Positions 20,886 through 28,992 of a stretch of 39,509 bases of DNA are shown one piece after another. Numbering within the stretch: position 1 is the first letter of the stretch; every line of letters begins with the position of its first letter. Location of the stretch: the NCBI GenBank assembly GCA_019873645.1, contig JAIOAX010000041.1, forward strand, positions 1 to 39,509, in the 5' to 3' direction. The notes under the pieces are model-generated. The model did no database searches, had not been told where the DNA came from, and saw only the letters and a program-made list of their open reading frames with translations. Both the position numbers and the translations under genes were made by a program. Source of the DNA: Chloroflexota bacterium. Lineage in GTDB: Bacteria > Chloroflexota > Anaerolineae > B4-G1 > SLSP01.

Positions 20886-23800
20886 TTAATCGAGGTCATC
20901 CAACGCCGCGCGCACACGCTCCTGTTCTTGTGGAAGCTGCAACTTTTCAAAGAGCGCGAGGGCTTCGGCCAGGGCGACGCGGGCCACTGCGTATTCCCGT
21001 GCATTTTTGAGCGCGCGCGCGTAATCAAACAGCGCCGTCGCCAGGTCAAACTCCTGTTTAAGTTCGCGCAGGATAGCAATGCTTTGTTCCAGATGACGCA
21101 GGGCTGCGGGCATGTTTTGCAGGTCGGTATGGGCCTTGCCCGCAACGCGGTAGATCGCGGCTTCTTCTTGACGATTGCCCATGCTTTTGGCGTAGACGAG
21201 TGCCTTTTCACAGGCATCCAGGGCTTGTTGGGATGCCCCAATTTCTACGTAACATTCGGCCAGTTGCCGATGACATTCGGCCTCTGCGTCCCCGGCACCG
21301 ATGTCCTGGGCAATGCGCAAGCCTTCCTCAAGATGGACTATGGCCTGATCGAGATTCCCTTGCGCGCGATAGACTTCACCTAGATTGATGTAGCAATCCG
21401 CTATCCCCGGATTGTGTCCTAATCGTTTGCACATCGTCAGGCTGTGTTGGTAATAGTCAATCGCTTGGGCATAATTGCCCTGCGCATAATGGACGGCCCC
21501 CAGGTTCATGTAAGCTGCGGCCTCTTCACCGACGTCGCCTAACCTTTGCATGGTTTTCAGGGCGCGTTCAAAATATTCAGTAGCACGCGACAGATCGGTT
21601 TGGTAGTAAAGAATGGCAAGATTGTTGTAATTCTTGGCGGCTTCGTACTCATTCCCTGTGCGCTCCAGGATTGCTAATCCTTGCTCAAGGTAGCGGATGG
21701 CTTTATCGGGTTCGCTAACCCGATAGGTGAGTCCAAGGGTGTTGCAGGCTTGTGCGATTTCTGTGTAGTATGTCGAACCGTCCAGAATCATCAGGCTGGT
21801 TTCCCCGTCGCGAGCCGCACTCTCATTGTACCCTTGTTGACGATAGATACGGGAACGCTGAATCAACAGACAGGCCATCTCCGGTGAGTTTTGTTGATCA
21901 GGGGACAGCCGGCCGATGCCGAACGCGCAGGCTTGCATTGCCCGCTCATAATCGCCGCGCTTCTCATAGATTGCCGCAATGCGCCGATACAGGTCGGCTT
22001 GTTGTTTTATGTCGCCGCACCATGCCAGCGCGCGCTCGTACCATGCCAGCGCTTCCTCGGATTCGCCCACGTGAAACAGGACGTCGCCCAAACCGGCGGC
22101 AATATGCGTCGCTACTTCAGTTTGCTGCAATTGTTCGGCAAGTTGCGCCGCCTGCCGGTAAAAGGCGATGGCTTCCGGGTTGGCGTAGGCCAACCGGGCC
22201 TTATCGCCGGCTTTGACCAGATATTCAAGCGCCTTCTGGCGGTCGTCCGAGAGACTGTAATGATGCGCCAGCAGTTCGTAGACGCTTTCTTGCTTTTGTC
22301 CGCTGTAGAGTTCTTCTAAATGTCGCCCAACGAGGCCATGATAGGTACGGCGGTCGCGCAGCAACAGGCTTTCGTAGGCCACATCACGCACCAACACGTG
22401 TTTGAAGGTGTATTCCAGTTCCGGCAGTCGCGTGCGTTCGCGGATCAACTCGGCGCGTTGCAACGCCGCGAGGTTAACGTCGAGGTGCGCCATCAACGCC
22501 GCCGCCGCAGAGAGCCAGGCGAGCAGCTCATGGGTGAAGGTGCGCCCGACGACGGCCGCCAGTTGGAGCGTGCGCCGCGCTTCTTCTGCCAGTTGATCTA
22601 TACGCGCCATAATCAAGCCCTGCAAAGAGTCGGGGATGGTACGCAGATCAATCTCACGTGCCAATTGCCAGCCTTCTTCCTGTTTGACAATGACGCCTTG
22701 ATCAATGAGGACGCGGATAATCTCTTCGATGTAAAACGGATTGCCTTCGGCGCGGGCAATCAGGTGTGCCAACGCCGGCGGGAGTTTCTCCAAGGCGAGC
22801 AGATTGCAGACCAGTTCTTGATCCTGCCCGGCTTGTAAGTCCAACGGTTTGAGTGCAATTTCGACGTAGCGATGGGGATAATCACGGGCCGCAAGCTGTC
22901 CCAGTTCATAACACCCGTGGTCGCGGACGGGCCGGTAGAGCATCACGATCAGCAAGGGGACGCGGTCGGTGAGCGTGAAGCAGCGTTCCAACAGCAACAA
23001 AGAAGCTGAATCTGCCCAATGGAGATCGTCGAAAACTAGCACCAGGGGTTGCTTCAAGGCGATCTGCTCGATTAGCGTCATGATCGCCCGCAGCGTTTGG
23101 CGTTGCAGCGCTTCGCCTGAAAGGTAGGTCACACGCTCGGCTTCGGGTTTGCTCAACGGTAGATTGAGGAAATGCGCCAGGTAGGGTTGGATGTCACTCT
23201 CGCCCTCTACGAACAACTCTGCCATACAGTGGCGCAGTTTTTCGCGGATGTCAAACTCGTTGTCGGTGTCCACGATACGCAGGAGAGCGTGGATCACGTC
23301 GGTGAAGGCCGAGTAGCTGACGTGTTGGGTGTAGGAGAGGCAGCGCCCTTCCACCCAGGTCAGGGCGATTTCGTCCATCACACTCGCCCGCATTTCGGCG
23401 ACCAGGCGGCTCTTGCCCAGTCCGGCCTCGCCGATGAGCGAAAGGATGCTGCCGCGCCCGGTAAACAAATCGGCGATCAGACGGCGGAGCGTGGCCTGTT
23501 CCCCGGCGCGACCCACCAGCGTAGAACGCAATCCCCGGATGCCGCGCACCGGCTCCGGCTGCGCCCGTCGCCCGACGATGATGTAGGTAGGGACCGGTTT
23601 GCTTTTGCCTTTCAACTGCACCATACCCCGGTCGGCAACCTCAAAGAAAGCGCGTACCTTGCGTTGCACGTAACCGGCGAGCAGCACCTCCCCGACCTGG
23701 GCCGTGCTCATTAACCGCGCCGCCAGATTGACCTCATCGCCCATCACGGTGTACTCGCGGCGCGTCGCCCCGCCGACGTGCCCGGCGAAGACCATACCGG

Positions 23801-25244
23801 TGCTGACGCCGATGCGTTGTTGCGCCCAGGTGCATTTCTCCTCCAGCGCGCGCTGCATGTCAAGGGCCGCGCGGACGGCACGCTCGGCGTCGTCTTCATG
23901 TGCCATCGGCGCGCCGAAGAGCGCCATCAACTTGTCGCCGTGAGCGTACAGGTCAATCTTGTTCACCACGCCGCCGTAACGTTCGATAATCTCATCCATC
24001 GCCACAAAGTAGTCGTTCAGGGCGCGTGCGATTTCGTCTTCATGACCCGGCCCAAGTTGTTCGATCAGCGCACTCGCGCCGATAAAGTTAGCGAAAAGGA
24101 CTGCCACCAGGCGGTGCTCACCATTGTCTGCGTAGCGCGCAGCACCGGCATCAGACACGCCCCCGGCAGCACGCAGGCGCGCGAGCAACCCCGGCGGCAA
24201 ATAGGGCGTGAGGCGTTCCAACGCGGTTGTGGTCTGGCGCAAGGCTTCTGCAGGGGACTCAGAAGGAGCAAAAACAGGAACAGGAGAAAACAGGGGGGAA
24301 GGAAAACCAGGGGCTGTCAGCGCATCCAGCCGATGATAGCCAGGCGGCTCAGAACTAAAGATGCAACCGAGTTGCCCCTGCACTTGCGCATAGACGGCGT
24401 CGCTGACGAGAATCTGCCCGGCGACGGCGGCGCTTTCGACCATCGCCGTCGCATTGACGGTTGGGCCGGTAACGACGAACTCGCGCTTTTTCGGCGTCCC
24501 GACCCGTGCAGCGAAGAACTTGCCAGTATGCATACCGATCTTCATCTGCAGGGGGAAAGTCCCCAGGCTGGTCTCGATCTCACGAAAGGCCCCCATCGCC
24601 TGCTGCATGGCCCACGCCGCGCGCAAGGCATTGACGCTGCCGGGCGTCTCCGGGCCGTCGGGGAAAAAGGCCAGCAGTGCGTCGCCGCCGAATTTGAACA
24701 GATCGCCGCCGCAGGCGAACAGCACGTCCAGCATTGCGCCGAAGTAACGGTTGACCAGGGCGACGATCTGCTCTGCGCCGTCCTTGCCGAGTGTGCCCAG
24801 GCGTTCGGACAGCGCGGTGAAGCCGCTGAGGTCGGAGAAAAGCAACGTCCCGCGCAGAAATTCGCCGCCCGGCCCCACGTCTGGCGCGGTCAATTCGGCC
24901 TGCACGAGATAACGCGGCAGGTAAGTGATAACGTTGTCCAGCAGACGGGACAACATCTCCTGGACGCGCGTAACATTGGCGGGTTGCCAGAGCGCGGCCG
25001 GCGGCAGATTATCAAGAAAGCCGGGTGGCAAATACGGCTTGCTGCGGGCCAGCTCTTCATCGGTGATGAGGCCGGCGGACGCCGGGGATGTCAGGCGCGT
25101 CCCACAACGTCCGCAAAAGGCGAATCCCGGCGGGATTTCCGCGCCGCATTGCGGGCACATGAGGCTTAACTTCGCGCCACATTTGCCGCAGAACGCGAAC
25201 CCGTCGGGATTCTCAAAGTGACATGCCGGACACTGTACGGCCAT
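20886..25244 (-). CDS. Zn-ribbon / tandem class III cyclase / AAA ATPase / TPR signalling protein
   Basis: A 1452-residue protein. Residues 1-55 hold two double-C zinc ribbons (CPACHFENPDGFAFCGKC and CPQCGAEIPPGFAFCGRC). Cyclase domain 1 (~125-310) has both metal aspartates (LLFSDLSGFT, FKFGGDALLAFF) but VNATAMVE in place of the N-x-x-x-R motif. Domain 2 (~375-545) has VLFANFIGAS, so the first metal Asp is Asn, but keeps DEVNLAARL. An AAA/NACHT-like ATPase follows (~575-900; Walker A GEAGLGKS at ~601, Walker B LVLVFDDLHWAD), then ~12 TPRs. It resembles soluble adenylyl cyclases, whose ATPase-TPR part is thought to sense or gate. ATG 25244 is used; the SD is weak, and a TTG 24 bases upstream is the alternative. 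It is 34 bp after a DUF362 gene, probably one operon. Confidence 0.88.
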   Translation of the reverse strand: MAVQCPACHFENPDGFAFCGKCGAKLSLMCPQCGAEIPPGFAFCGRCGTRLTSPASAGLITDEELARSKPYLPPGFLDNLPPAALWQPANVTRVQEMLSRLLDNVITYLPRYLVQAELTAPDVGPGGEFLRGTLLFSDLSGFTALSERLGTLGKDGAEQIVALVNRYFGAMLDVLFACGGDLFKFGGDALLAFFPDGPETPGSVNALRAAWAMQQAMGAFREIETSLGTFPLQMKIGMHTGKFFAARVGTPKKREFVVTGPTVNATAMVESAAVAGQILVSDAVYAQVQGQLGCIFSSEPPGYHRLDALTAPGFPSPLFSPVPVFAPSESPAEALRQTTTALERLTPYLPPGLLARLRAAGGVSDAGAARYADNGEHRLVAVLFANFIGASALIEQLGPGHEDEIARALNDYFVAMDEIIERYGGVVNKIDLYAHGDKLMALFGAPMAHEDDAERAVRAALDMQRALEEKCTWAQQRIGVSTGMVFAGHVGGATRREYTVMGDEVNLAARLMSTAQVGEVLLAGYVQRKVRAFFEVADRGMVQLKGKSKPVPTYIIVGRRAQPEPVRGIRGLRSTLVGRAGEQATLRRLIADLFTGRGSILSLIGEAGLGKSRLVAEMRASVMDEIALTWVEGRCLSYTQHVSYSAFTDVIHALLRIVDTDNEFDIREKLRHCMAELFVEGESDIQPYLAHFLNLPLSKPEAERVTYLSGEALQRQTLRAIMTLIEQIALKQPLVLVFDDLHWADSASLLLLERCFTLTDRVPLLIVMLYRPVRDHGCYELGQLAARDYPHRYVEIALKPLDLQAGQDQELVCNLLALEKLPPALAHLIARAEGNPFYIEEIIRVLIDQGVIVKQEEGWQLAREIDLRTIPDSLQGLIMARIDQLAEEARRTLQLAAVVGRTFTHELLAWLSAAAALMAHLDVNLAALQRAELIRERTRLPELEYTFKHVLVRDVAYESLLLRDRRTYHGLVGRHLEELYSGQKQESVYELLAHHYSLSDDRQKALEYLVKAGDKARLAYANPEAIAFYRQAAQLAEQLQQTEVATHIAAGLGDVLFHVGESEEALAWYERALAWCGDIKQQADLYRRIAAIYEKRGDYERAMQACAFGIGRLSPDQQNSPEMACLLIQRSRIYRQQGYNESAARDGETSLMILDGSTYYTEIAQACNTLGLTYRVSEPDKAIRYLEQGLAILERTGNEYEAAKNYNNLAILYYQTDLSRATEYFERALKTMQRLGDVGEEAAAYMNLGAVHYAQGNYAQAIDYYQHSLTMCKRLGHNPGIADCYINLGEVYRAQGNLDQAIVHLEEGLRIAQDIGAGDAEAECHRQLAECYVEIGASQQALDACEKALVYAKSMGNRQEEAAIYRVAGKAHTDLQNMPAALRHLEQSIAILRELKQEFDLATALFDYARALKNAREYAVARVALAEALALFEKLQLPQEQERVRAALDDLD

Positions 25245-25278
25245 TGTCCACGTTACCTTTTCATTCAATGCTGGCGAC

Positions 25279-26532
25279 TCACAGCCCTCGCGCCTGGATG
25301 TCCGCTAACGCGCGTTCGTAGACCTCAAAATGCTCTCCTTCGGCTTCGTCGGGATCAACGTATTTCAGCCACATGGCCTGGTCGGGGCGGTCGCCGGAAA
25401 GCAGGCGGCGGCTCTGGCGCAGGAAGCTGCTCGTATCGTGCCATTTGACCTCGTTCTCCTGAAGCAGGATAAACTCGCCGGCGTACTTTGCCACAAAATC
25501 GCGCTGATGGTCGCGGTAGTAGAGCGCCTGTTCGCAGGTTGTGCGCCGCCAGGAAATGACACGCGCCCTATCATCGGTCATCGCAGCGAAAAAGACGCCC
25601 GGCGGCTGCGGCGCTACCTCCGCAATCCAGTCTATGGCGTCGAGATTCACCGTCCCAAAGCCGCCCTCTGCCGCGACGAGCAAAGCGTTGCGGTCGCGGT
25701 GGAAGGGAGGAGTAAGCCAGTCAGCCTGGGGATCGTGGCCCATCAGGTACGCGCCCACAGCATCGGTGGCAACGGGATGATCGCCGGCGATCAGCGCATT
25801 GACGACAACCGGCGCTTCCTGTCCCGTCGCGCTCCACTCGCCGCCGGTCTGGCCGATGAGGGCGTCAATGATGTTCAGGGCAGGGTTGAAGAGTCGTCCA
25901 ATATCGGCGAGCATGTAGGGCATGCGCACCAGATGGTGGTAATAGTGGCGTGAACGCCCTTCCGGCTCGCGCATCGGCATCAGCCCGAAAAGATTTTTGA
26001 GCGTAAGCGTGATGCCCATAAAGGCGTGGTTCTTCATTCGCTGCACGTCTACCAGGGCGTCGGCCTCCATCACGGCGCGCGGCAGCACGTACTGGCGGAA
26101 CATCTGCCCGCCGCCGGGAACCTGATACACGTCAAACGGCGGGATGTCGGCATTCACGTAGGGGACGCCAAACTCGCGCATAACCGGCGCCAGGTGGGTG
26201 GAATCTACCGGATCGGGGCTGCCGTCGTGATGGAAGACGGTGGTATCCACGTAGAACAACTCGGCGTTGGTCTCTTCGCGCAGCAGGCGCACCACGGCCC
26301 GTGCGACCTGGTCGCTGACGAGTTGCTGACGCATCCCTTCAAAATACGGTGTGCGGGCCGGCGCGTAATCCTGGTTGAATTTGATGCCGATGCGCTTCGC
26401 GGCTTTGAGCTTATCCCATGCCCGCGTCAACGGCGCGGTCGCTCGTTTGAGCGTCTCGTAAACGGTCTCATCGTCCGCGCGATAATCGCAGTGCAGCGCG
26501 CGGACACAGTATTGTTTTTCCTGCTTATTCAT
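25279..26532 (-). CDS. DUF362 protein, copy 1
   Basis: A 417-residue DUF362 (PF04015) protein. It shares with its neighbour KAAKRIGIKFNQD, QLVSDQVARAVVRLLREET, PGGGQMF, MKNHAFMGITLTLKNLFGLMP, YYHHLVRMPYMLADIGRLFNPALNIIDAL, ALIAGDHPVATDAVGAYLMGHDP and a C-terminal HDTSSFLRQSRRLLSGD. DUF362 proteins are found free or fused to 4Fe-4S ferredoxin domains; their biochemical role is not settled. This one has no ferredoxin cysteines and no signal peptide, so it is presumably cytoplasmic. SD GAGGAGATGATT is a few bases before the start. It is one of two tandem paralogues upstream of the cyclase-ATPase gene. Confidence 0.85.
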   Translation of the reverse strand: MNKQEKQYCVRALHCDYRADDETVYETLKRATAPLTRAWDKLKAAKRIGIKFNQDYAPARTPYFEGMRQQLVSDQVARAVVRLLREETNAELFYVDTTVFHHDGSPDPVDSTHLAPVMREFGVPYVNADIPPFDVYQVPGGGQMFRQYVLPRAVMEADALVDVQRMKNHAFMGITLTLKNLFGLMPMREPEGRSRHYYHHLVRMPYMLADIGRLFNPALNIIDALIGQTGGEWSATGQEAPVVVNALIAGDHPVATDAVGAYLMGHDPQADWLTPPFHRDRNALLVAAEGGFGTVNLDAIDWIAEVAPQPPGVFFAAMTDDRARVISWRRTTCEQALYYRDHQRDFVAKYAGEFILLQENEVKWHDTSSFLRQSRRLLSGDRPDQAMWLKYVDPDEAEGEHFEVYERALADIQARGL

Positions 26533-26572
26533 TGTCGAATCATCTCCTCACAAAAAACAGACCACGAATTTG

Positions 26573-26627
26573 CACGAATCTTCACGAATTAAAATCTAAA
26601 TTTAGTGTAGATTCGTGAAGATTCGTG
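26573..26627. repeat. 17-bp inverted repeat between the DUF362 genes
   Basis: CACGAATCTTCACGAAT (26573-26589) is the exact inverse of 26611-26627, with a 21-nt AT-rich centre. A third CACGAAT word precedes it at 26563. The structure fills the gap between two co-directional paralogues and could be a processing or attenuation hairpin. Confidence 0.75.
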
Positions 26628-26635
26628 GTGAAAAT

Positions 26636-27892
26636 CTAGGCTTCAGCCCCTAAACTCATGACGTGTTGAAGGGCCTTTTCGTACACCTCGTAGTGCTCCT
26701 GTTCGCGCTCTTCGGGGTCTACATACTTGAAGAACATGGCATGGTCGGGATGCGCGCCGGAGAGCTGACGGCGGCTGACACGCAACATGCCGTCCCGGTC
26801 GTGCCACTTCACTTCGCCGTCTTGCAGCAGGATGAATTCGCCGGCATATTTGTCCGTAAAATCGCGCATGTGATCGCGGTAGTAGAGCGCCTGCTCGCAC
26901 ATCGTTCGTCGCCAGGTGACGATGGTGCGCAGGTCGTCGCCCTTTTTGGCGAAAAAGGTACCTTCCGGCTGCGGCGCTACTTCTGAGACAAAATCAATCT
27001 CCTCCAGATTAACCGTCCCGAATCCGCTCTCGGCAGCAACCCGCAGGGCGTTGCGGTCGCGGTGGAACGGTTCGGTGAGCCAGTCGGCCTGTGGAGCGTG
27101 GCCCATCAGGTGCGTCACACAGGCATCGGTGGCAATGACATGGTCGCCGGCGATGAGCGCGTTCACGATGCGCCCGATGTCGGGTTCGCGTCCCCACTCG
27201 GAACTGGCCTGGCCCACCAGCGCATCCACGATGTTGAGCGCGGGCTTGAAAATGCGCCCGATGTCCGTGAGCATGTAGGGCATGCGCACCAGATGATGAT
27301 AGTAGTGACGCGGGCGGCCCGGCATAGCCGTAGGCATCAGCCCGAAGAGGTTTTTGAGGCATGCGGTGACGCCCATGTAGGCATGGTTTTTCATCTTCGC
27401 CACCGACACGACCGCGTCGGCTTCAACAACGGCCTGCATCACGCCGTATCGTTCAAACATCTGCCCGCCGCCCGGAACGCCGACAACGACGTAAGGCGGT
27501 TGCGTGCCGTCAATGTAGGGGACGTCAAACTCTTGCAAGATCGCCGCCAGTGTCGTGGTGTCGGCGACGGTTTTGGCGTTCTCCTGGTACATCACATAGT
27601 AACTGGCGTCAACGCAGACCAGCTCGGCAGAAGTTTCTTCGCGTAGTAAGCGCAATACGGCGCGCGCCACGCTGTCGCTCACCAGTTGACGACGCTGCCC
27701 CTCGAAGTAGACGACGTGACTGAGCACCCAATCCTGATTGAATTTGATGGCGATGCGCTTCGCCGCCTTCAGTTTGGCCCAGGCACGCTCCAGGGGTTGT
27801 GTGACCCGTCGCAGCGCCGCATAGACGGTATCATCATCCGCTTTGTGATCGCAATAGACGGCGCGGACTTTGTAATCAGTATTTTTATTCAT
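26636..27892 (-). CDS. DUF362 protein, copy 2
   Basis: A 418-residue paralogue of the gene at 25279-26532, with the same blocks in the same order (RIAIKFNQDWVL, QLVSDSVARAVLRLLREET, PGGGQMFERYG, MKNHAYMGVTACLKNLFGLMP, YYHHLVRMPYMLTDIGRIF, ALIAGDHVIATDACVTHLMGH). The two differ most in the region around residues 95-125. The start is ATG 27892, with GGGAGGA 7 bases upstream; a TTG at 27907 is less likely. It is the first gene after the riboswitch and hairpin array on this strand. An ancient tandem duplication is inferred from the strong divergence. Function unknown. Confidence 0.85.
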   Translation of the reverse strand: MNKNTDYKVRAVYCDHKADDDTVYAALRRVTQPLERAWAKLKAAKRIAIKFNQDWVLSHVVYFEGQRRQLVSDSVARAVLRLLREETSAELVCVDASYYVMYQENAKTVADTTTLAAILQEFDVPYIDGTQPPYVVVGVPGGGQMFERYGVMQAVVEADAVVSVAKMKNHAYMGVTACLKNLFGLMPTAMPGRPRHYYHHLVRMPYMLTDIGRIFKPALNIVDALVGQASSEWGREPDIGRIVNALIAGDHVIATDACVTHLMGHAPQADWLTEPFHRDRNALRVAAESGFGTVNLEEIDFVSEVAPQPEGTFFAKKGDDLRTIVTWRRTMCEQALYYRDHMRDFTDKYAGEFILLQDGEVKWHDRDGMLRVSRRQLSGAHPDHAMFFKYVDPEEREQEHYEVYEKALQHVMSLGAEA

Positions 27893-27904
27893 TCTATTCC
27901 TCCC

Positions 27905-28550
27905 CAATCACAAATACCAATGTTACCGCAAGCTAACAGCTTGCGCTACCATTTCCTCCACCATCACAAATACCAAATGTAGTACAAACTGTCAGTTTGC
28001 CGCTGTCGCAAGCTAACAGCTTGCGCTACATTTCCTTCACTATCACAAATACCAATGTAGTGCAAACTGTCAGTTTGCCGCTGCCGCAAGCTAACAGCTT
28101 GCGCTACATTTCCTCCACCATCACAAATACCAATGTAGTGCAAACTGTCAGTTTGCCGCTGCCGCAAGCTAACAGCTTGCGCTACATTTCCTCCCCAATC
28201 ACAAATACCAATGTTACCGCAAGCTAACAGCTTGCGCTACATTTCCTCCACCATCACAAATACCAATGTAGTGCAAACTGTCAGTTTGCCGCTGCCGCAA
28301 GCTAACAGCTTGCGCTACATTTCCTCCCCAATCACAAATACCAATGTTACCGCAAGCTAACAGCTTGCGCTACATTTCCTCCACCATCACAAATACCAAT
28401 GTAGTGCAAACTGTCAGTTTGCCGCTGCCGCAAGCTAACAGCTTGCGGCATCACAAATACCAATGTGGCCGCAAGCTAACAGCTTGCGCTACCATTTCCT
28501 TCACCATTACAAATACCAATGTGGCCGCAAGCTAACAGCTTGCGCTACAA
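27905..28550. repeat. Composite hairpin array, 10 copies of GCAAGCT-AAC-AGCTTGC and 5 of GCAAACT-GTC-AGTTTGC
   Basis: Hairpin A (7-bp stem, 3-nt loop AAC) starts at 27928, 28008, 28086, 28164, 28219, 28297, 28352, 28430, 28471 and 28527. Hairpin B starts near 27984, 28062, 28140, 28272 and 28405. They are joined by constant linkers (GCTACATTTCCTCC and CACAAATACCAATGT). Spacing between A hairpins is 78-80 bp when B lies between and 55-56 bp when not, with one 41-bp exception. Open frames here are only translations of the repeat. It separates the riboswitch from the DUF362-cyclase genes on the minus strand. Confidence 0.95.
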
Positions 28551-28567
28551 TGCCGGCTGGTCGCTCT

Positions 28568-28610
28568 AAAAAAAGAAGGTACCTTGTTTGGGACACAAGG
28601 TAGCCTTCTT
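28568..28610 (-). terminator. Intrinsic terminator of the c-di-AMP riboswitch
   Basis: On the minus strand a ~15-bp stem, AAGAAGGCTACCTTGT pairing with ACAAGGTACCTTCTT with one bulged C, has a 7-nt loop and is followed by seven U residues (A-tract at 28568-28574 on the plus strand). It lies directly after the riboswitch aptamer and is the natural expression platform: c-di-AMP binding would favour termination. Confidence 0.9.
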
Positions 28611-28612
28611 CA

Positions 28613-28741
28613 TTCACGCCTGCGAGGTTAGCTGCCGGACTCGGATCGAAGAAGCCTGCCCTACGGTGGATTATACACCGATTCGCCCCCCAATCTGGTT
28701 CCCCCGCCGGCAAGTATCCAGCACTTGCCGATTCGGCGTCT
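28613..28741 (-). ncRNA. c-di-AMP riboswitch (ydaO/yuaA type)
   Basis: Read on the minus strand from 28740, the conserved blocks of the ydaO aptamer appear in order: GACGCCGAATC, GGGGGAACC, GGGGCGAATC, GTAGGGCAGGCTTC, CCGAGTCCGGCAGCTAACC, TCGCAGGCGT. The closing P1 stem ACGCC/GGCGT pairs the two ends. The CAGCTAACC segment is the most diagnostic. A terminator follows at once. In known cases this riboswitch turns off cell-wall hydrolase, osmolyte or potassium-transport genes when c-di-AMP is high. Here the first gene downstream on this strand is a DUF362 gene ~675 nt away, beyond the hairpin array. It is therefore either an orphan or the control element of a DUF362-DUF362-cyclase operon. No clear promoter was identified on its upstream side. 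Confidence 0.9.
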
Positions 28742-28937
28742 AAAGTGTACGGTAAACTGTGTTTATTCCTGCCAACCGATTAAACAGGTGGGGTAGATTT
28801 TCTGTAAACCGGTCGAAAATCTGCTTGATCTGCTCAATCCGCTGATAAAAATGACCACTCAGCGCGCGGTTTGTATACTCAAATTAGCACAGATTAGCCA
28901 TCTGTCAATACGTCAAAACCGAGCGGCGGCCCGGCCT

Positions 28938-28965
28938 TTGGCAACGACAGGTAATTCACTATAAT
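28938..28965 (+). promoter_or_regulatory. Sigma70-type promoter for the two-TM protein gene
   Basis: TTGGCA (28938-28943), a 16-bp spacer and TATAAT (28960-28965). Transcription would begin near 28972, about 21 bases before ATG 28993, with SD TGGAGGTG between. The ~250-bp region 28742-28992 holds this promoter and otherwise nothing recognisable. Confidence 0.6.
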
Positions 28966-28992
28966 TGTCTTATATCCACTTGGAGGTGAACA

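Noticed and set aside
23778..25169. 463-residue plus-strand frame opposite the cyclase-ATPase gene
   Set aside because: Low-complexity Arg/Gln/Gly-rich shadow with no family features.
27964..28535. Small proteins in the hairpin array on both strands
   Set aside because: They are translations of the repeat unit, present in several frames and strands, with no Shine-Dalgarno site.
27905..28550. CRISPR array
   Set aside because: Repeats are regularly spaced, but the DNA between them is constant rather than unique, the repeats are only 17-bp hairpins of two kinds, and no cas gene is near.
28742..28992. tRNA or other RNA gene upstream of the two-TM protein gene
   Set aside because: No cloverleaf or conserved T-loop was found; only a promoter is supported. 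Elsewhere the window also showed no tRNA.
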